Source of the DNA: an uncultured Desulfomonile sp.
Lineage (GTDB): Bacteria > Desulfobacterota > Desulfomonilia > Desulfomonilales > Desulfomonilaceae
NCBI GenBank assembly: GCA_937915285.1
Contig: CALDNG010000097.1
Location: 1 to 15,435, forward strand
DNA length: 15,435 nucleotides
Direction of reading: 5' to 3'
The notes under the pieces are model-generated. The model was not told the DNA's origin. It searched no databases and was given only the letters and a program-made list of their open reading frames with translations. Of the stretch, positions 7,851 to 15,435 are shown piece after piece. Position 1 is the stretch's first letter. Every line of letters begins with the position of its first letter. The position numbers and the translations under genes are program-made.

Positions 7851-8825
7851 ATGCACAAAAATTTCACTGACAATGTCTCGAGAATAGCAGATAGGAACGT
7901 TATAAGGCTTCATCATGACTCTACAGTCCAGCAGTCTTTGGATGAGATTCGCTCTCACGGACTAGGCGAGAGAATAGTCTATTTTTATGTGGTGGACGAG
8001 TCGGATCGTCTTGTGGGCGTTCTTCCTACTCGACGCCTACTAACGGCAGACGTGAACACTCGTCTTTCGGAGTTGATGATTCGCAATGTTGTCACGATCT
8101 CCCCGGAGACTTCCATCCTGGAGGCTCATGATATAATGGGCAAGCACAGACTCCTGGGACTGCCGATTGTTGATGGACAAAGGCGCATAGTCGGTTCAAT
8201 CGACGCCGTGACTCTAACAGGAGAGGAATTCGACATCTCTGAAAGGGAGCAAATAAGTGACGTCTTTGAAACAATCGGTCTCAGGGTGCTCCAGGTGCGG
8301 GACGCCTCACCGTTTAGGGCATTTCGTTTCCGTTTCCCATGGCTAATGGCCACCATAGCCAGTGGCGTCATGTGCGCCGTATTGGCTAGTCGTTATGAGA
8401 CAACCCTCCTGGAGAGTATAGCTCTGTCGTTCTTCATAACACTCGTGTTGGGTCTGGGTGAGAGTGTGAGCATGCAGTCCATGACCGTGACAATTCGGAT
8501 TTTGCATTCAATGACACCCACCATCGGTTGGTATACAAAGGCCGTTAAACGCGAGGTTCTCACCTCCTTGCTGCTTGGAACCGCATGCGCCGCCTCGGTT
8601 GCCGTCTTCGTTTTGATCTGGAGCGGAGAGGCCTTGACAGGACTGGCAATTGGGTCGAGCATATTTCTGGCTCTTTGCGCCGCCTCTTTTTTTGGGCTCA
8701 GCATACCTACTCTGCTTCATGTCCTAAGACTTGATCCCAAAATTGCCGCAGGTCCTATGACATTAGGAATCACCGACATCTGCACTCTGCTGATTTACTT
8801 TAGCCTCGGAGAATCGATGTTGTAA
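7851..8825 (+). CDS. MgtE-family magnesium transporter lacking the N-terminal domain
   Basis: 324-residue membrane protein in two parts. Residues about 15-125 form a CBS-domain pair (VVDESDRLVGVL and PIVDGQRRIVGSIDAV are the paired strand motifs), followed by a connecting helix near 130-150. Residues about 163-322 form the five-helix MgtE membrane domain: first helix from PWLMATIASG, second around ALSFFITLVLGLGES, third after KREVLTSLLLG, and a last pair ending GPMTLGITDICTLLIYFS. The C-terminal Asp (Asp309), matching the pore Asp of known MgtE channels, is kept. Full MgtE proteins are about 450 residues and begin with the helical MgtE_N Mg2+-sensor domain, absent here. The second-helix signature usually near GGNxGxQ reads GESVSMQ, so ion choice or gating may differ. 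The start was chosen from the promoter and ribosome site; the frame is open back to a TTG at 7776. Confidence 0.87.
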   Translation: MHKNFTDNVSRIADRNVIRLHHDSTVQQSLDEIRSHGLGERIVYFYVVDESDRLVGVLPTRRLLTADVNTRLSELMIRNVVTISPETSILEAHDIMGKHRLLGLPIVDGQRRIVGSIDAVTLTGEEFDISEREQISDVFETIGLRVLQVRDASPFRAFRFRFPWLMATIASGVMCAVLASRYETTLLESIALSFFITLVLGLGESVSMQSMTVTIRILHSMTPTIGWYTKAVKREVLTSLLLGTACAASVAVFVLIWSGEALTGLAIGSSIFLALCAASFFGLSIPTLLHVLRLDPKIAAGPMTLGITDICTLLIYFSLGESML

Positions 8826-8827
8826 CT

Positions 8828-8917
8828 ATTTATAAGGATGAAAAACTTCATTACATCTTGGTGAACAAGGCTTTCGCTGAATTTTTGGGTAAAACCCTGG
8901 AAAATTTTGATCAATAG
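8828..8917 (+). pseudogene. PAS-domain-like remnant
   Basis: Beginning 2 bases after the MgtE stop, one frame with no own start reads YKDEKLHYILVNKAFAEFLG and continues to a TAG at 8915. This matches the core of a PAS domain (strand, then xVNxAFxxFLG helix). A shifted frame just after it, about 8918-8990, gives EFLTM, a stop, then QAIASGQPM, which resembles the next part of a PAS domain. It appears to be a decayed piece of a sensor gene rather than an active gene. It is too short to be certain, and chance similarity remains possible. Confidence 0.4.
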
Positions 8918-9126
8918 AAATGATTCTGAATTTCTGACTATGTAACAAGCAATTGCTTCGGGACAACCTATGAGCTGCCGCCTTAAGAAATAATGACTCT
9001 GGGCCAGGTCTTGCACATCGGCGCCAAGAATAGCTTGAAGGAGAAGCTCTTGCTAAATATACCAGCTATTTCAGTTAGATGTAATTTTTTTGGATGGCTG
9101 TCGAGAAGCATCCCGTCTTACAAGCA
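8918..9126. other. Non-coding spacer after the PAS remnant
   Basis: Apart from the possible frameshifted PAS continuation to about 8990, nothing is recognisable. The 22-base stretch at 9092-9113 has 5-bp ends that could pair (GGATG/CATCC), but with a long loop and no following T tract. No terminator is called for the convergent genes on either side. Confidence 0.35.
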
Positions 9127-10794
9127 TTACGGCCTTGGTGGTATGTATAGCGTCCAGTTTGCGCCAGTGGACTGGCTAATATGGCAGTTGTTCAATGGAT
9201 GAATCTCCTTTGGGTCTGCTATTGCCGGGCAAGGTGGATCAGTGATCTTATTGCATTCATCGCACCCGAGCCCATAGACCCCGGGGGTATTTGAATTTCC
9301 CGTAGCCCCGGTAACCTTAATGGCTGTTCCAGTACTCGGAACGGCCTCCATTCCATAATTGAAGCCATTGACAAGACTTATGTCATATGTGTCCTGCAAT
9401 CCGCCCCACTGGCCCCAATCGTCACAAATTGTAAATTCAGCAAGTGTCACGTTGCATGAAGTCTGAGGCAAAGCGTCGGCGGAAATCGCAAAACTGGTCT
9501 TCATCTGATTCCTGTTACTAAAACTTATTACCAGTGGCGGATCTGCCGCCTTCATGGTGGTGGTCAACATGTACGGATTCGAAGTGGAATTCCACCCCGG
9601 GAAATCATTTCTTAGATCATAGCCGCCGGTTGCGTTTGCGTTGAAAACCAGGTAGAGGATGACATCATCGTTTCGTCCATTCACTACGGTAACCGTCTGT
9701 GGTGGGCATCGGGGACCACTGGGTAATGACATGAGAGTCGCATGGGCTAACTGTGTATTGTGGCGCCAGTTTCTTCTTACTTTATCGCCTGCATTTCTGG
9801 ACAGGTTACGGGGACTGTTGAAAACGGCCTCAGGCATCACAAACGGGCTCTTACCGTCGGCAAGATTTTCCAACTGGAAACCCACGTTTACAAATGCAGC
9901 TACTGCCAGATACGAACTATAGGCGCTATCATAGCCACTATCGTATTTGACCGAAAATACCCCATCTCGGGACTTTAGTTCGATTCCAGCCATGTATCCA
10001 TAAACATCGGATTGGGTATCAAATTTATAACCCGTCAAACTCAAACGCAGATCAGGGCCTCCAGCAAACAATTCATGAGAGTAGCCCAACTGGAAATCAT
10101 AGTTCGAATTGCCTAGCCCGTCTGTTGGTCTGGCTGAATTGAAATCCGGACCGAGATTCATAAAACTGGCGTCAAACGCCTGACCATACCAGTTGAAATT
10201 TATGTCGATCGCATCATGACCCGCAACCACAGAAGCCATCTCAAACCCAATACTGCCGGATGAGTAATAATTCCCGATTAGCCGCGTAGAGTCATAGAAC
10301 GAATGGACTCCAAATAGAGTATGATTCCCCAGAACCTTTCTGTAGCCACCACCAAGACAAAACTCCAAGCTATTATTTGGAGATCCCGGAGAGTCGATCG
10401 AAAAACTCTGATACTCCATATGCGCCTCACCGAAGATGGTCGAACCGTTTCCCAGACCGTAAGGAATGAGGTAATCTGCAGAAGCTGTAGCTGCTCGCAT
10501 ATTAGGGCTGAAAGCATAACTTCCCCCGAACTGCAGGTTAGGAATTCTCGGAAACATTCCCTGAAGCAATCCGCTGGAAATGACAGCCGTCTCACTCCCT
10601 GGATTCCCCTCCATCGATCTCCTCGATGACGGAAAAACGGAGGTCGTCTGGTCTCCCAGTTGGCCCATGCCTAGGTTTCTTACCGCCTGTGCAGAACTGT
10701 AAGGTGTGTGCTGAAGTCCTTGCGACAAAACCAACGGCGCATGGACCAGGAAGATCAGAGAAATGATTATGAAAACCCGAAAGAATGTATGCAT
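9127..10794 (-). CDS. Inverse-autotransporter-like beta-barrel with C-terminal thaumatin-like domain
   Basis: 555-residue exported protein. Residues 1-25 are a signal peptide: one Arg, a hydrophobic run IIISLIFLV, and a likely cleavage near LVLSQG. Residues about 35-345 match the inverse autotransporter (intimin/invasin-type) barrel: LEFCLGGGYRKVLGNHTLFG, then HSFYD, SIGFEM and INFNWYG, with alternating aromatic strands and a VRRN sequence near the end. After a linker (about 345-365), residues 366-555 look like a thaumatin-like domain: TVTVVNGRND, LAEFTICDDW, DTYDISLVNGFNYGM and a Cys-rich tail (GLGCDEC, PPCP, NNCH). Seven Cys lie in this part against 10-16 in typical thaumatins, so it is divergent. 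The predicted role is surface display of the thaumatin-like domain through an outer-membrane barrel; its ligand is unknown. AGGA lies 8 bases before the ATG, and its own promoter lies upstream. Confidence 0.82.
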   Translation of the reverse strand: MHTFFRVFIIISLIFLVHAPLVLSQGLQHTPYSSAQAVRNLGMGQLGDQTTSVFPSSRRSMEGNPGSETAVISSGLLQGMFPRIPNLQFGGSYAFSPNMRAATASADYLIPYGLGNGSTIFGEAHMEYQSFSIDSPGSPNNSLEFCLGGGYRKVLGNHTLFGVHSFYDSTRLIGNYYSSGSIGFEMASVVAGHDAIDINFNWYGQAFDASFMNLGPDFNSARPTDGLGNSNYDFQLGYSHELFAGGPDLRLSLTGYKFDTQSDVYGYMAGIELKSRDGVFSVKYDSGYDSAYSSYLAVAAFVNVGFQLENLADGKSPFVMPEAVFNSPRNLSRNAGDKVRRNWRHNTQLAHATLMSLPSGPRCPPQTVTVVNGRNDDVILYLVFNANATGGYDLRNDFPGWNSTSNPYMLTTTMKAADPPLVISFSNRNQMKTSFAISADALPQTSCNVTLAEFTICDDWGQWGGLQDTYDISLVNGFNYGMEAVPSTGTAIKVTGATGNSNTPGVYGLGCDECNKITDPPCPAIADPKEIHPLNNCHISQSTGANWTLYIPPRP

Positions 10795-10802
10795 CAGAAT
10801 TT

Positions 10803-10806
10803 TCCT
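10803..10806 (-). promoter_or_regulatory. Ribosome binding site of the barrel-thaumatin gene
   Basis: AGGA on the minus strand, 8 bases before the ATG at 10794. The signal peptide begins directly at that Met, which agrees with this start. Confidence 0.55.
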
Positions 10807-10880
10807 GAATCATCCCAGGATTGCATTCCGGAGATCATGCGGCCGGATTTACGCTACCAGATAGTTTTTTAGCACAACAT

Positions 10881-10909
10881 TTTATACAATTATACTTGAA
10901 TAATGTTAA
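10881..10909 (-). promoter_or_regulatory. Putative sigma70 promoter for the barrel-thaumatin gene
   Basis: Reading leftward: TTAACA (complement of 10904-10909, 5 of 6), a 17-base spacer, and TATAAA (complement of 10881-10886, 5 of 6), in a very AT-rich patch. An overlapping perfect TATAAT (complement of 10889-10894) lacks a good -35. The leader would be about 80 bases. This suggests the gene can be transcribed apart from the Sel1-AAA gene 182 bp upstream. Confidence 0.55.
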
Positions 10910-10976
10910 TATATTATGCTTGAAAAGTAAACTTTTAAATTATGTACAGCCAGATTGATAAATGGATTTTTTGAAT

Positions 10977-13900
10977 TTACGTGGTTTTTAGAGGTTTGAA
11001 GTCTTCTGCAAGAAGTTGTTTGAGTTCCAGTGGGGTTGGGAGTCCCTCTGTCATGGTAATTCTTACTGCTTGGGCTTTCATGGCGCTTTCAAACAGATTG
11101 CGCACGTATCTGGCATTACCAAAGTGCTCTTCTCTTTTATTAAAAGCCTCGGAGATAATTTCAGAAGCCTTGGGCAAGGCGTCTGAAGATAATTCATAAT
11201 TCGATTTGTCACAAAAATGTTTGAGAATTGAAAGCAACTCATCTGGAGAATAGTCGTCAAAACAGATGTGCGTTGAAAAACGGCTTTTCAGGCCCTCGTT
11301 GGATTCAAGAAACTCTGTCATAGGTTTTTGATAGCCTGCCACGATTATGACCAGATCATTCCTGTAGTCTTCCATACGCTTTAGCAAGACGCTGATCGCT
11401 TCCTGACCAAAATCCCCCTGTGAGGAATCTCCCTTGAACAGGGAATATGCTTCATCTATAAAAAGCACCCCGCCAATGGCTGACTTGATAACTGAATCCG
11501 TTTTTAACTCGGTTTGACCAACATAACCGGCAACCAGACCAGCCCTGTCAGTTTCAACCAGATGCCCCTGGCTCAAGAAACCGATGGAACGGAGAATGCG
11601 CCCGTATAGTCGAGCGACTGTCGTTTTTCCCGTCCCAGGACTACCTATGAACACGCTGTGAAGAGAAACAAAGTTGCTGTCAATACCGTGGTCCACCCTC
11701 ATTCTCTGCACCTGGGCATATTTTACCAGTTGATGTATCTCTGCCTTGACATTAGACAAACCGGTCAGAGAATCAAGCTCGTTCAACAGGGAATCGAGGT
11801 CCTCATCCGACTTTGATTGACCTATATCGTCAGCAGTAATCATCATCAAATCCTGCTGGCTGGGCTGCTCCAGATTTTCCGCTATCCTAACAGACTGGTT
11901 TTTAACAACCTTTTCAAAAAAATTTCTGATGTAGCGGGCATTACCGAAAGTTTCGTCCCTGTTTGCGCATTCCTGTTCGGTAATTTTCCGAACCCGTTCC
12001 AGGGCTTCCAGCTGAACCGTGTATTCACTTTGCTGACAGAGCAGTTCGAAAATTGACACGAGTTCTTTAGGAGAATAATCGGGAAAATAAATCCTGTTCG
12101 GAAATCTGCTCCTCAGTCCTTCATTCGATTCCAGAAAATCTGTCATTGGTTTCTGATAGCCGGCCACTATGACCACCAGATCATCCCGATGATCTTCCAT
12201 ACGCTTTAACAATACGCTTATTGCTTCCTGACCGAAGTCCCTCTGGGATGAGTCGCCTTTGAAAAGCGCATAAGCTTCATCTATAAAAAGCACTCCTCCT
12301 ATTGCTGACTTTATGATTGCGTCCGTTTTTTGTTCGGTTTGCCCTACGTAACCGGCGACAAGACCTGTCCTGTCGGTTTCAACCAGGTGCCCCTTACTGA
12401 GCAACCCCATTTCTTTCAGGATTGAGGCGTATATTCTTGCGATAGTCGTCTTACCAGTACCTGGATTACCTAAAAATACACAATGAAGTGAAGTAAGATT
12501 GACCTTCAGGCCCGATGCCAAACGTTTGTTCTGAACACTGACGAATTTTATTAGCTGATCAATATCCTGTTTTACGGGCTCCAGACCAATGAGTTTGGAC
12601 AGATCGGCGTATGGTTGACCGAGCTTGTCCGTGTTTAACCCGGCTAGTTTAGAAGGGGCGTTTTTATGGGATGACTGAACTGAACGTTTCTTCTCCGAAT
12701 CTAACTTCTTCCTGACCTCATCCAGATACAGACGAGCCCTTGAATCTCCTTTTTCCGCAGCGATTTTGAACCATCTCTCCGCTTCCCCGGAATCCTGAGG
12801 GGTTCCGCGGCCAAGAAAATACATGGCTCCCAGGTTGACCTGGGCTGCCGTGTCTCCCTGCTCCGCTGCCTGTTTGCAGTAGTGCAACGCCAAGGAATAA
12901 TCCTGAGGAACCCCGCGACCGTTATCATACATGATGGCAAGATCGGATTGGGCTGGAGCGTAACCTTGGTCTGCAGCGAGCTTGAAACATCGAGCAGCAA
13001 GGGTATAATCCTGATTAGTCCCCTGAGCGTGTTCATACATCATGCCGAGATTATACTGCGCCACCGCATACCCCTGGTCTGCGGCAAGTTTATAATACTG
13101 TAAGGCTTTAGAGTAATCCTGCGGGACGGCTTCGCCCTTTTCACACATTACACCGAGCCCGAATTGAGCAGGCGCATAACCCTGAGAAGCAGCAAGTTTG
13201 TAATAACGTAAAGCCATTCCGAAATGTTGCTTGATGCCCTGACCCATCTTATACATGACAGCCAAATTGTTTTGAGCTGGAGCAAATCCCTGGTCGGCAG
13301 CAAGTTTGTAATAGCGTAATGCCCGGGCATAATCTCGTGTAACAACTTCCCCCTTTTGAAATAGTGCTGCGAGATCAAATTGAGCCGGAGCGTACCCTTT
13401 CTCCGCGGCAAGCTGATAATACCGAAGGGCTTCCGAATAGTCCTGATCAACTCCTTGACCTGCTCCATACATGGCTGCGAGATTGTATTGCGATGCGGGG
13501 TCACCCTGATCTGCGGCGAGTTTGAAATAACGTATCGCCTCGGAATAATCGGGAGGTATGCACTCACCTTGAGAATACATAACGGCCAGATTGTACTGGG
13601 CTGGAGCAAAACCCTGGTCAGCGGCCAGCTTATAATAACGCATGGCCTGAGAATCATCCTGGGGAACGCCCTTACCGTTTTCATACATCGTGGCAAGATC
13701 GAATTGCGCCGGCGCATAGCCTTGTTTAACCGCTAATTTTAGATAGCGCAGCGCCTCGGAATGGTCCTGATTGGTCCCCTGACCGTTCTCGAACAAGACG
13801 GCCAGGTTGTGCTGGGCGACGGCGTCATCCTGGTCTGCAGCAAGCTTGTAATAGCGAAGCGCCTGGGCGTAATCCTGTGAAACACCTTCCCCCTCTTCAT

Positions 13901-15435
13901 ATATGACTCCCAGATCAAATTGGGCCGGAGCATAGCCCTGGTCAGCAGCCAGTATGTAGTATCGAAGCGCCTGCGACTGGTCCTGCATAACCCCCTGGCC
14001 TTTCGAATACAGGAGGGCTAGATTGTGTTGAGCCTGGGCATGACCTTGATCGGCCGCAAGCCTGAAATAATGGAATGCCTGAGCATAATCCGGAGGAACA
14101 GCTCGGCCATCAGCATATATGACCGCCAGGTTATACTGGGCTATGGCATGCCCTTGCCCTGCCGCAAGTTTGTAGTAATAAAGCGCCTGACTATAGTCCT
14201 GAGGAACTCCATTACCTTCATCAAACATGGTTGCAAGATGGAATTGCGCCGGCGCATAACCCTTATCCGCTGAATGTTTCAAATAGCCCAGAGCCTCGGT
14301 ATAATCCTGGTCAACACCATGGCCCCTTTCATACATGATGCCCAGATTATATTGGGCTATAGCGTCACCCTGTTCTGCGGCCAGTTTATAGTAATGCAGC
14401 GCCTGACCATAATCCTGAGGAACTCCATTACCCTCATTACACAGGGTTGCCAGATCGCATTGAGCTGGAGCATAGCCTTGATCCGCGGACTGTTTGAAAT
14501 ACCCGAGAGCCTCGGCATAATTCTGGTCAACACCAAGGCCTTTTTCATACATCATGCCCATGTTGTACTGGGCTATGGCGTCGCCCTGATCAGCGGCTAG
14601 TTTGTAGTAATGCAGCGCCTGGGTATAATCCCGAGGAACACCCTTCCCTTCATTGAACATAGTGGCAAGATCGCATTGGGCCGGAGCATAGCCCTGGTTA
14701 GCTGACTGTTTGAAATAGCCCAGAGCCTCAGTGTAGTCCTGGAGAGCCCCATATCCGTTTTCATACATTATTGCGAGATTGTACTGCGCCTTCGCATTAC
14801 CCTGATCTGCAGCCAGTCTGAAATAGTAAAGCGCCTGGCTATAATCTTTCTCAACGCCCTTCCCCTCAGCATACATGAGTCCCAAATTGTGCTGGGCCTG
14901 AGCATAGCCTTGTTCAGCCGCAAACATGTAATATCGAAACGCTTCAGTATGATCCTGAGCCCCGCCTAAACCATTTGAAAGCATGGTAGCCAGATCATAT
15001 TGCGCTGCAACATAACCTTGATCTGCAGCCAATTTGAGATAGCCCAAAGCCTCAGCGTAATCCTGGTCTACCCCAAGACCCTTTTCATATATTGTGCCCA
15101 GATTATACTGAGCTATGGCGTCACCCTGGTCTGCAGCAAGTTTGTAATAATAAAGCGCCTGGCTATAATCCTGAGGAACTCCCTGGCCTTCGTTATACAT
15201 GGAGGCTAGATCGCATTGGGCCGGAGCATAGCCTTGGTCAGCGGCCTGTCTGAAATAGCCTAACGCTTCATCATAATCCTGGTCTACACCATGGCCTTTT
15301 TCACACATGATGGCCAGGTTATACTGAGCTATGGGTTCATCCTGATCTGCAGCAAGTTTGTAATAATAAAGCGCCTGAGAATAATCCTGAGGAACTCCCT
15401 GGCCTTCGTTATACATGGAGGCTAGATCGCATTGG
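10977..15435 (-). CDS. Sel1-repeat protein with tandem CbxX/CfxQ AAA+ ATPase domains (5' end outside window)
   Basis: At least 1485 residues. The frame is open through the right edge (the partial repeat QCDLAS precedes the Met at 15416), so the true start is outside and that Met is internal. Numbering from it: residues 1-900 are 25 complete Sel1 repeats of exactly 36 residues (consensus like MYEKGxGVxQDYxEALxYYK, then LAADQGYAPAQYNLA). A basic linker (about 901-940) follows. AAA1 has Walker A GNPGTGKTT (from 983) and Walker B LFIDEA (from 1043); AAA2 has GSPGTGKTT (from 1258) and LFIDEA (from 1318). Each also has AGYQKPM, an Arg in SRF and GNARYxRN for sensor 2, so both look catalytically complete. 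The CbxX/CfxQ family includes red-type Rubisco activase and EccA of type VII secretion, remodelling ATPases. Sel1 arrays bind protein partners, so an ATP-driven cytoplasmic remodelling scaffold is the likely role. No Rubisco or secretion genes are nearby. Confidence 0.92.
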   Translation of the reverse strand, partial: QCDLASMYNEGQGVPQDYSQALYYYKLAADQDEPIAQYNLAIMCEKGHGVDQDYDEALGYFRQAADQGYAPAQCDLASMYNEGQGVPQDYSQALYYYKLAADQGDAIAQYNLGTIYEKGLGVDQDYAEALGYLKLAADQGYVAAQYDLATMLSNGLGGAQDHTEAFRYYMFAAEQGYAQAQHNLGLMYAEGKGVEKDYSQALYYFRLAADQGNAKAQYNLAIMYENGYGALQDYTEALGYFKQSANQGYAPAQCDLATMFNEGKGVPRDYTQALHYYKLAADQGDAIAQYNMGMMYEKGLGVDQNYAEALGYFKQSADQGYAPAQCDLATLCNEGNGVPQDYGQALHYYKLAAEQGDAIAQYNLGIMYERGHGVDQDYTEALGYLKHSADKGYAPAQFHLATMFDEGNGVPQDYSQALYYYKLAAGQGHAIAQYNLAVIYADGRAVPPDYAQAFHYFRLAADQGHAQAQHNLALLYSKGQGVMQDQSQALRYYILAADQGYAPAQFDLGVIYEEGEGVSQDYAQALRYYKLAADQDDAVAQHNLAVLFENGQGTNQDHSEALRYLKLAVKQGYAPAQFDLATMYENGKGVPQDDSQAMRYYKLAADQGFAPAQYNLAVMYSQGECIPPDYSEAIRYFKLAADQGDPASQYNLAAMYGAGQGVDQDYSEALRYYQLAAEKGYAPAQFDLAALFQKGEVVTRDYARALRYYKLAADQGFAPAQNNLAVMYKMGQGIKQHFGMALRYYKLAASQGYAPAQFGLGVMCEKGEAVPQDYSKALQYYKLAADQGYAVAQYNLGMMYEHAQGTNQDYTLAARCFKLAADQGYAPAQSDLAIMYDNGRGVPQDYSLALHYCKQAAEQGDTAAQVNLGAMYFLGRGTPQDSGEAERWFKIAAEKGDSRARLYLDEVRKKLDSEKKRSVQSSHKNAPSKLAGLNTDKLGQPYADLSKLIGLEPVKQDIDQLIKFVSVQNKRLASGLKVNLTSLHCVFLGNPGTGKTTIARIYASILKEMGLLSKGHLVETDRTGLVAGYVGQTEQKTDAIIKSAIGGVLFIDEAYALFKGDSSQRDFGQEAISVLLKRMEDHRDDLVVIVAGYQKPMTDFLESNEGLRSRFPNRIYFPDYSPKELVSIFELLCQQSEYTVQLEALERVRKITEQECANRDETFGNARYIRNFFEKVVKNQSVRIAENLEQPSQQDLMMITADDIGQSKSDEDLDSLLNELDSLTGLSNVKAEIHQLVKYAQVQRMRVDHGIDSNFVSLHSVFIGSPGTGKTTVARLYGRILRSIGFLSQGHLVETDRAGLVAGYVGQTELKTDSVIKSAIGGVLFIDEAYSLFKGDSSQGDFGQEAISVLLKRMEDYRNDLVIIVAGYQKPMTEFLESNEGLKSRFSTHICFDDYSPDELLSILKHFCDKSNYELSSDALPKASEIISEAFNKREEHFGNARYVRNLFESAMKAQAVRITMTEGLPTPLELKQLLAEDFKPLKTT
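12717..15435 (-). repeat. In-frame tandem Sel1 repeat array (25 full 108-bp units plus a partial one)
   Basis: From 15416 down to 12717 the coding sequence is exactly 25 units of 108 bp (36 residues) with no indel, and a further partial unit reaches the window edge. In the upstream third the units alternate between a GYFKQSADQGYAPAQCDLAT type and an HYYKLAADQGDAIAQYN type. This makes a 216-bp higher-order unit; 15361-15435 differs from 15145-15219 at only about 3 bases by eye. Units near the AAA domains (12717-13800) have diverged more. Confidence 0.92.

Noticed and set aside
8899-8913. A 15-base match (ggaaaattttgatca) to the hybrid kinase near 4210
   Set aside because: In the kinase it encodes part of the HisKA region, not a PAS domain, so it does not support a common origin for the PAS remnant. 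It is likely chance in AT-rich sequence.
13148-14600. Several open frames on both strands across the Sel1 array
   Set aside because: They are periodic shadows of the 108-bp repeat and have no independent coding character.
12717-15435. CRISPR-like regular repeat spacing
   Set aside because: The period is 108 bp with no spacers and an uninterrupted reading frame of Sel1 repeats; it is protein-coding.

Overview
The window reads as ordinary, gene-dense chromosome of a Gram-negative bacterium. An outer-membrane barrel protein, soluble multi-PAS histidine kinases, a cobalamin-binding radical SAM protein and long Sel1-repeat proteins together suggest a Desulfobacterota (deltaproteobacterial) host. 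That is an inference from gene content; there is no rRNA, tRNA or marker gene here to settle it. I saw no CRISPR array, integrase, transposase, tRNA or rRNA.

Left part (1-5265): two divergently transcribed, soluble, PAS-rich sensor histidine kinases share a 414-bp AT-rich spacer. The leftward one (PAS-PAS-HisKA-HATPase) runs off the left edge. The rightward one is a hybrid kinase (five PAS, kinase core, receiver). Their PAS tandems are clearly related, so they look like paralogues with exchanged or duplicated sensor modules. No output response regulator is in view.

Middle part (5275-8917): a B12-binding radical SAM protein lies tail to tail with the hybrid kinase and downstream of a MaoC-like hot-dog hydratase, both leftward. 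Divergent from the MaoC gene is a shortened MgtE-like magnesium transporter (CBS pair plus MgtE membrane domain, no N-terminal MgtE_N domain). Good sigma70-type promoters can be placed for MaoC and MgtE on the two sides of one spacer. Just after MgtE lies a short, broken PAS-like remnant.

Right part (9127-15435, all leftward): the most unusual proteins are here. A gene that begins outside the window encodes at least 25 Sel1 repeats of 36 residues followed by two CbxX/CfxQ-type AAA+ ATPase domains. Downstream, behind its own promoter, is a secreted protein that joins an inverse-autotransporter-like beta-barrel to a C-terminal thaumatin-like domain. The barrel-thaumatin fusion and the Sel1-AAA-AAA protein are the best candidates for something undescribed. 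Nothing in the sequence proves that they work together.
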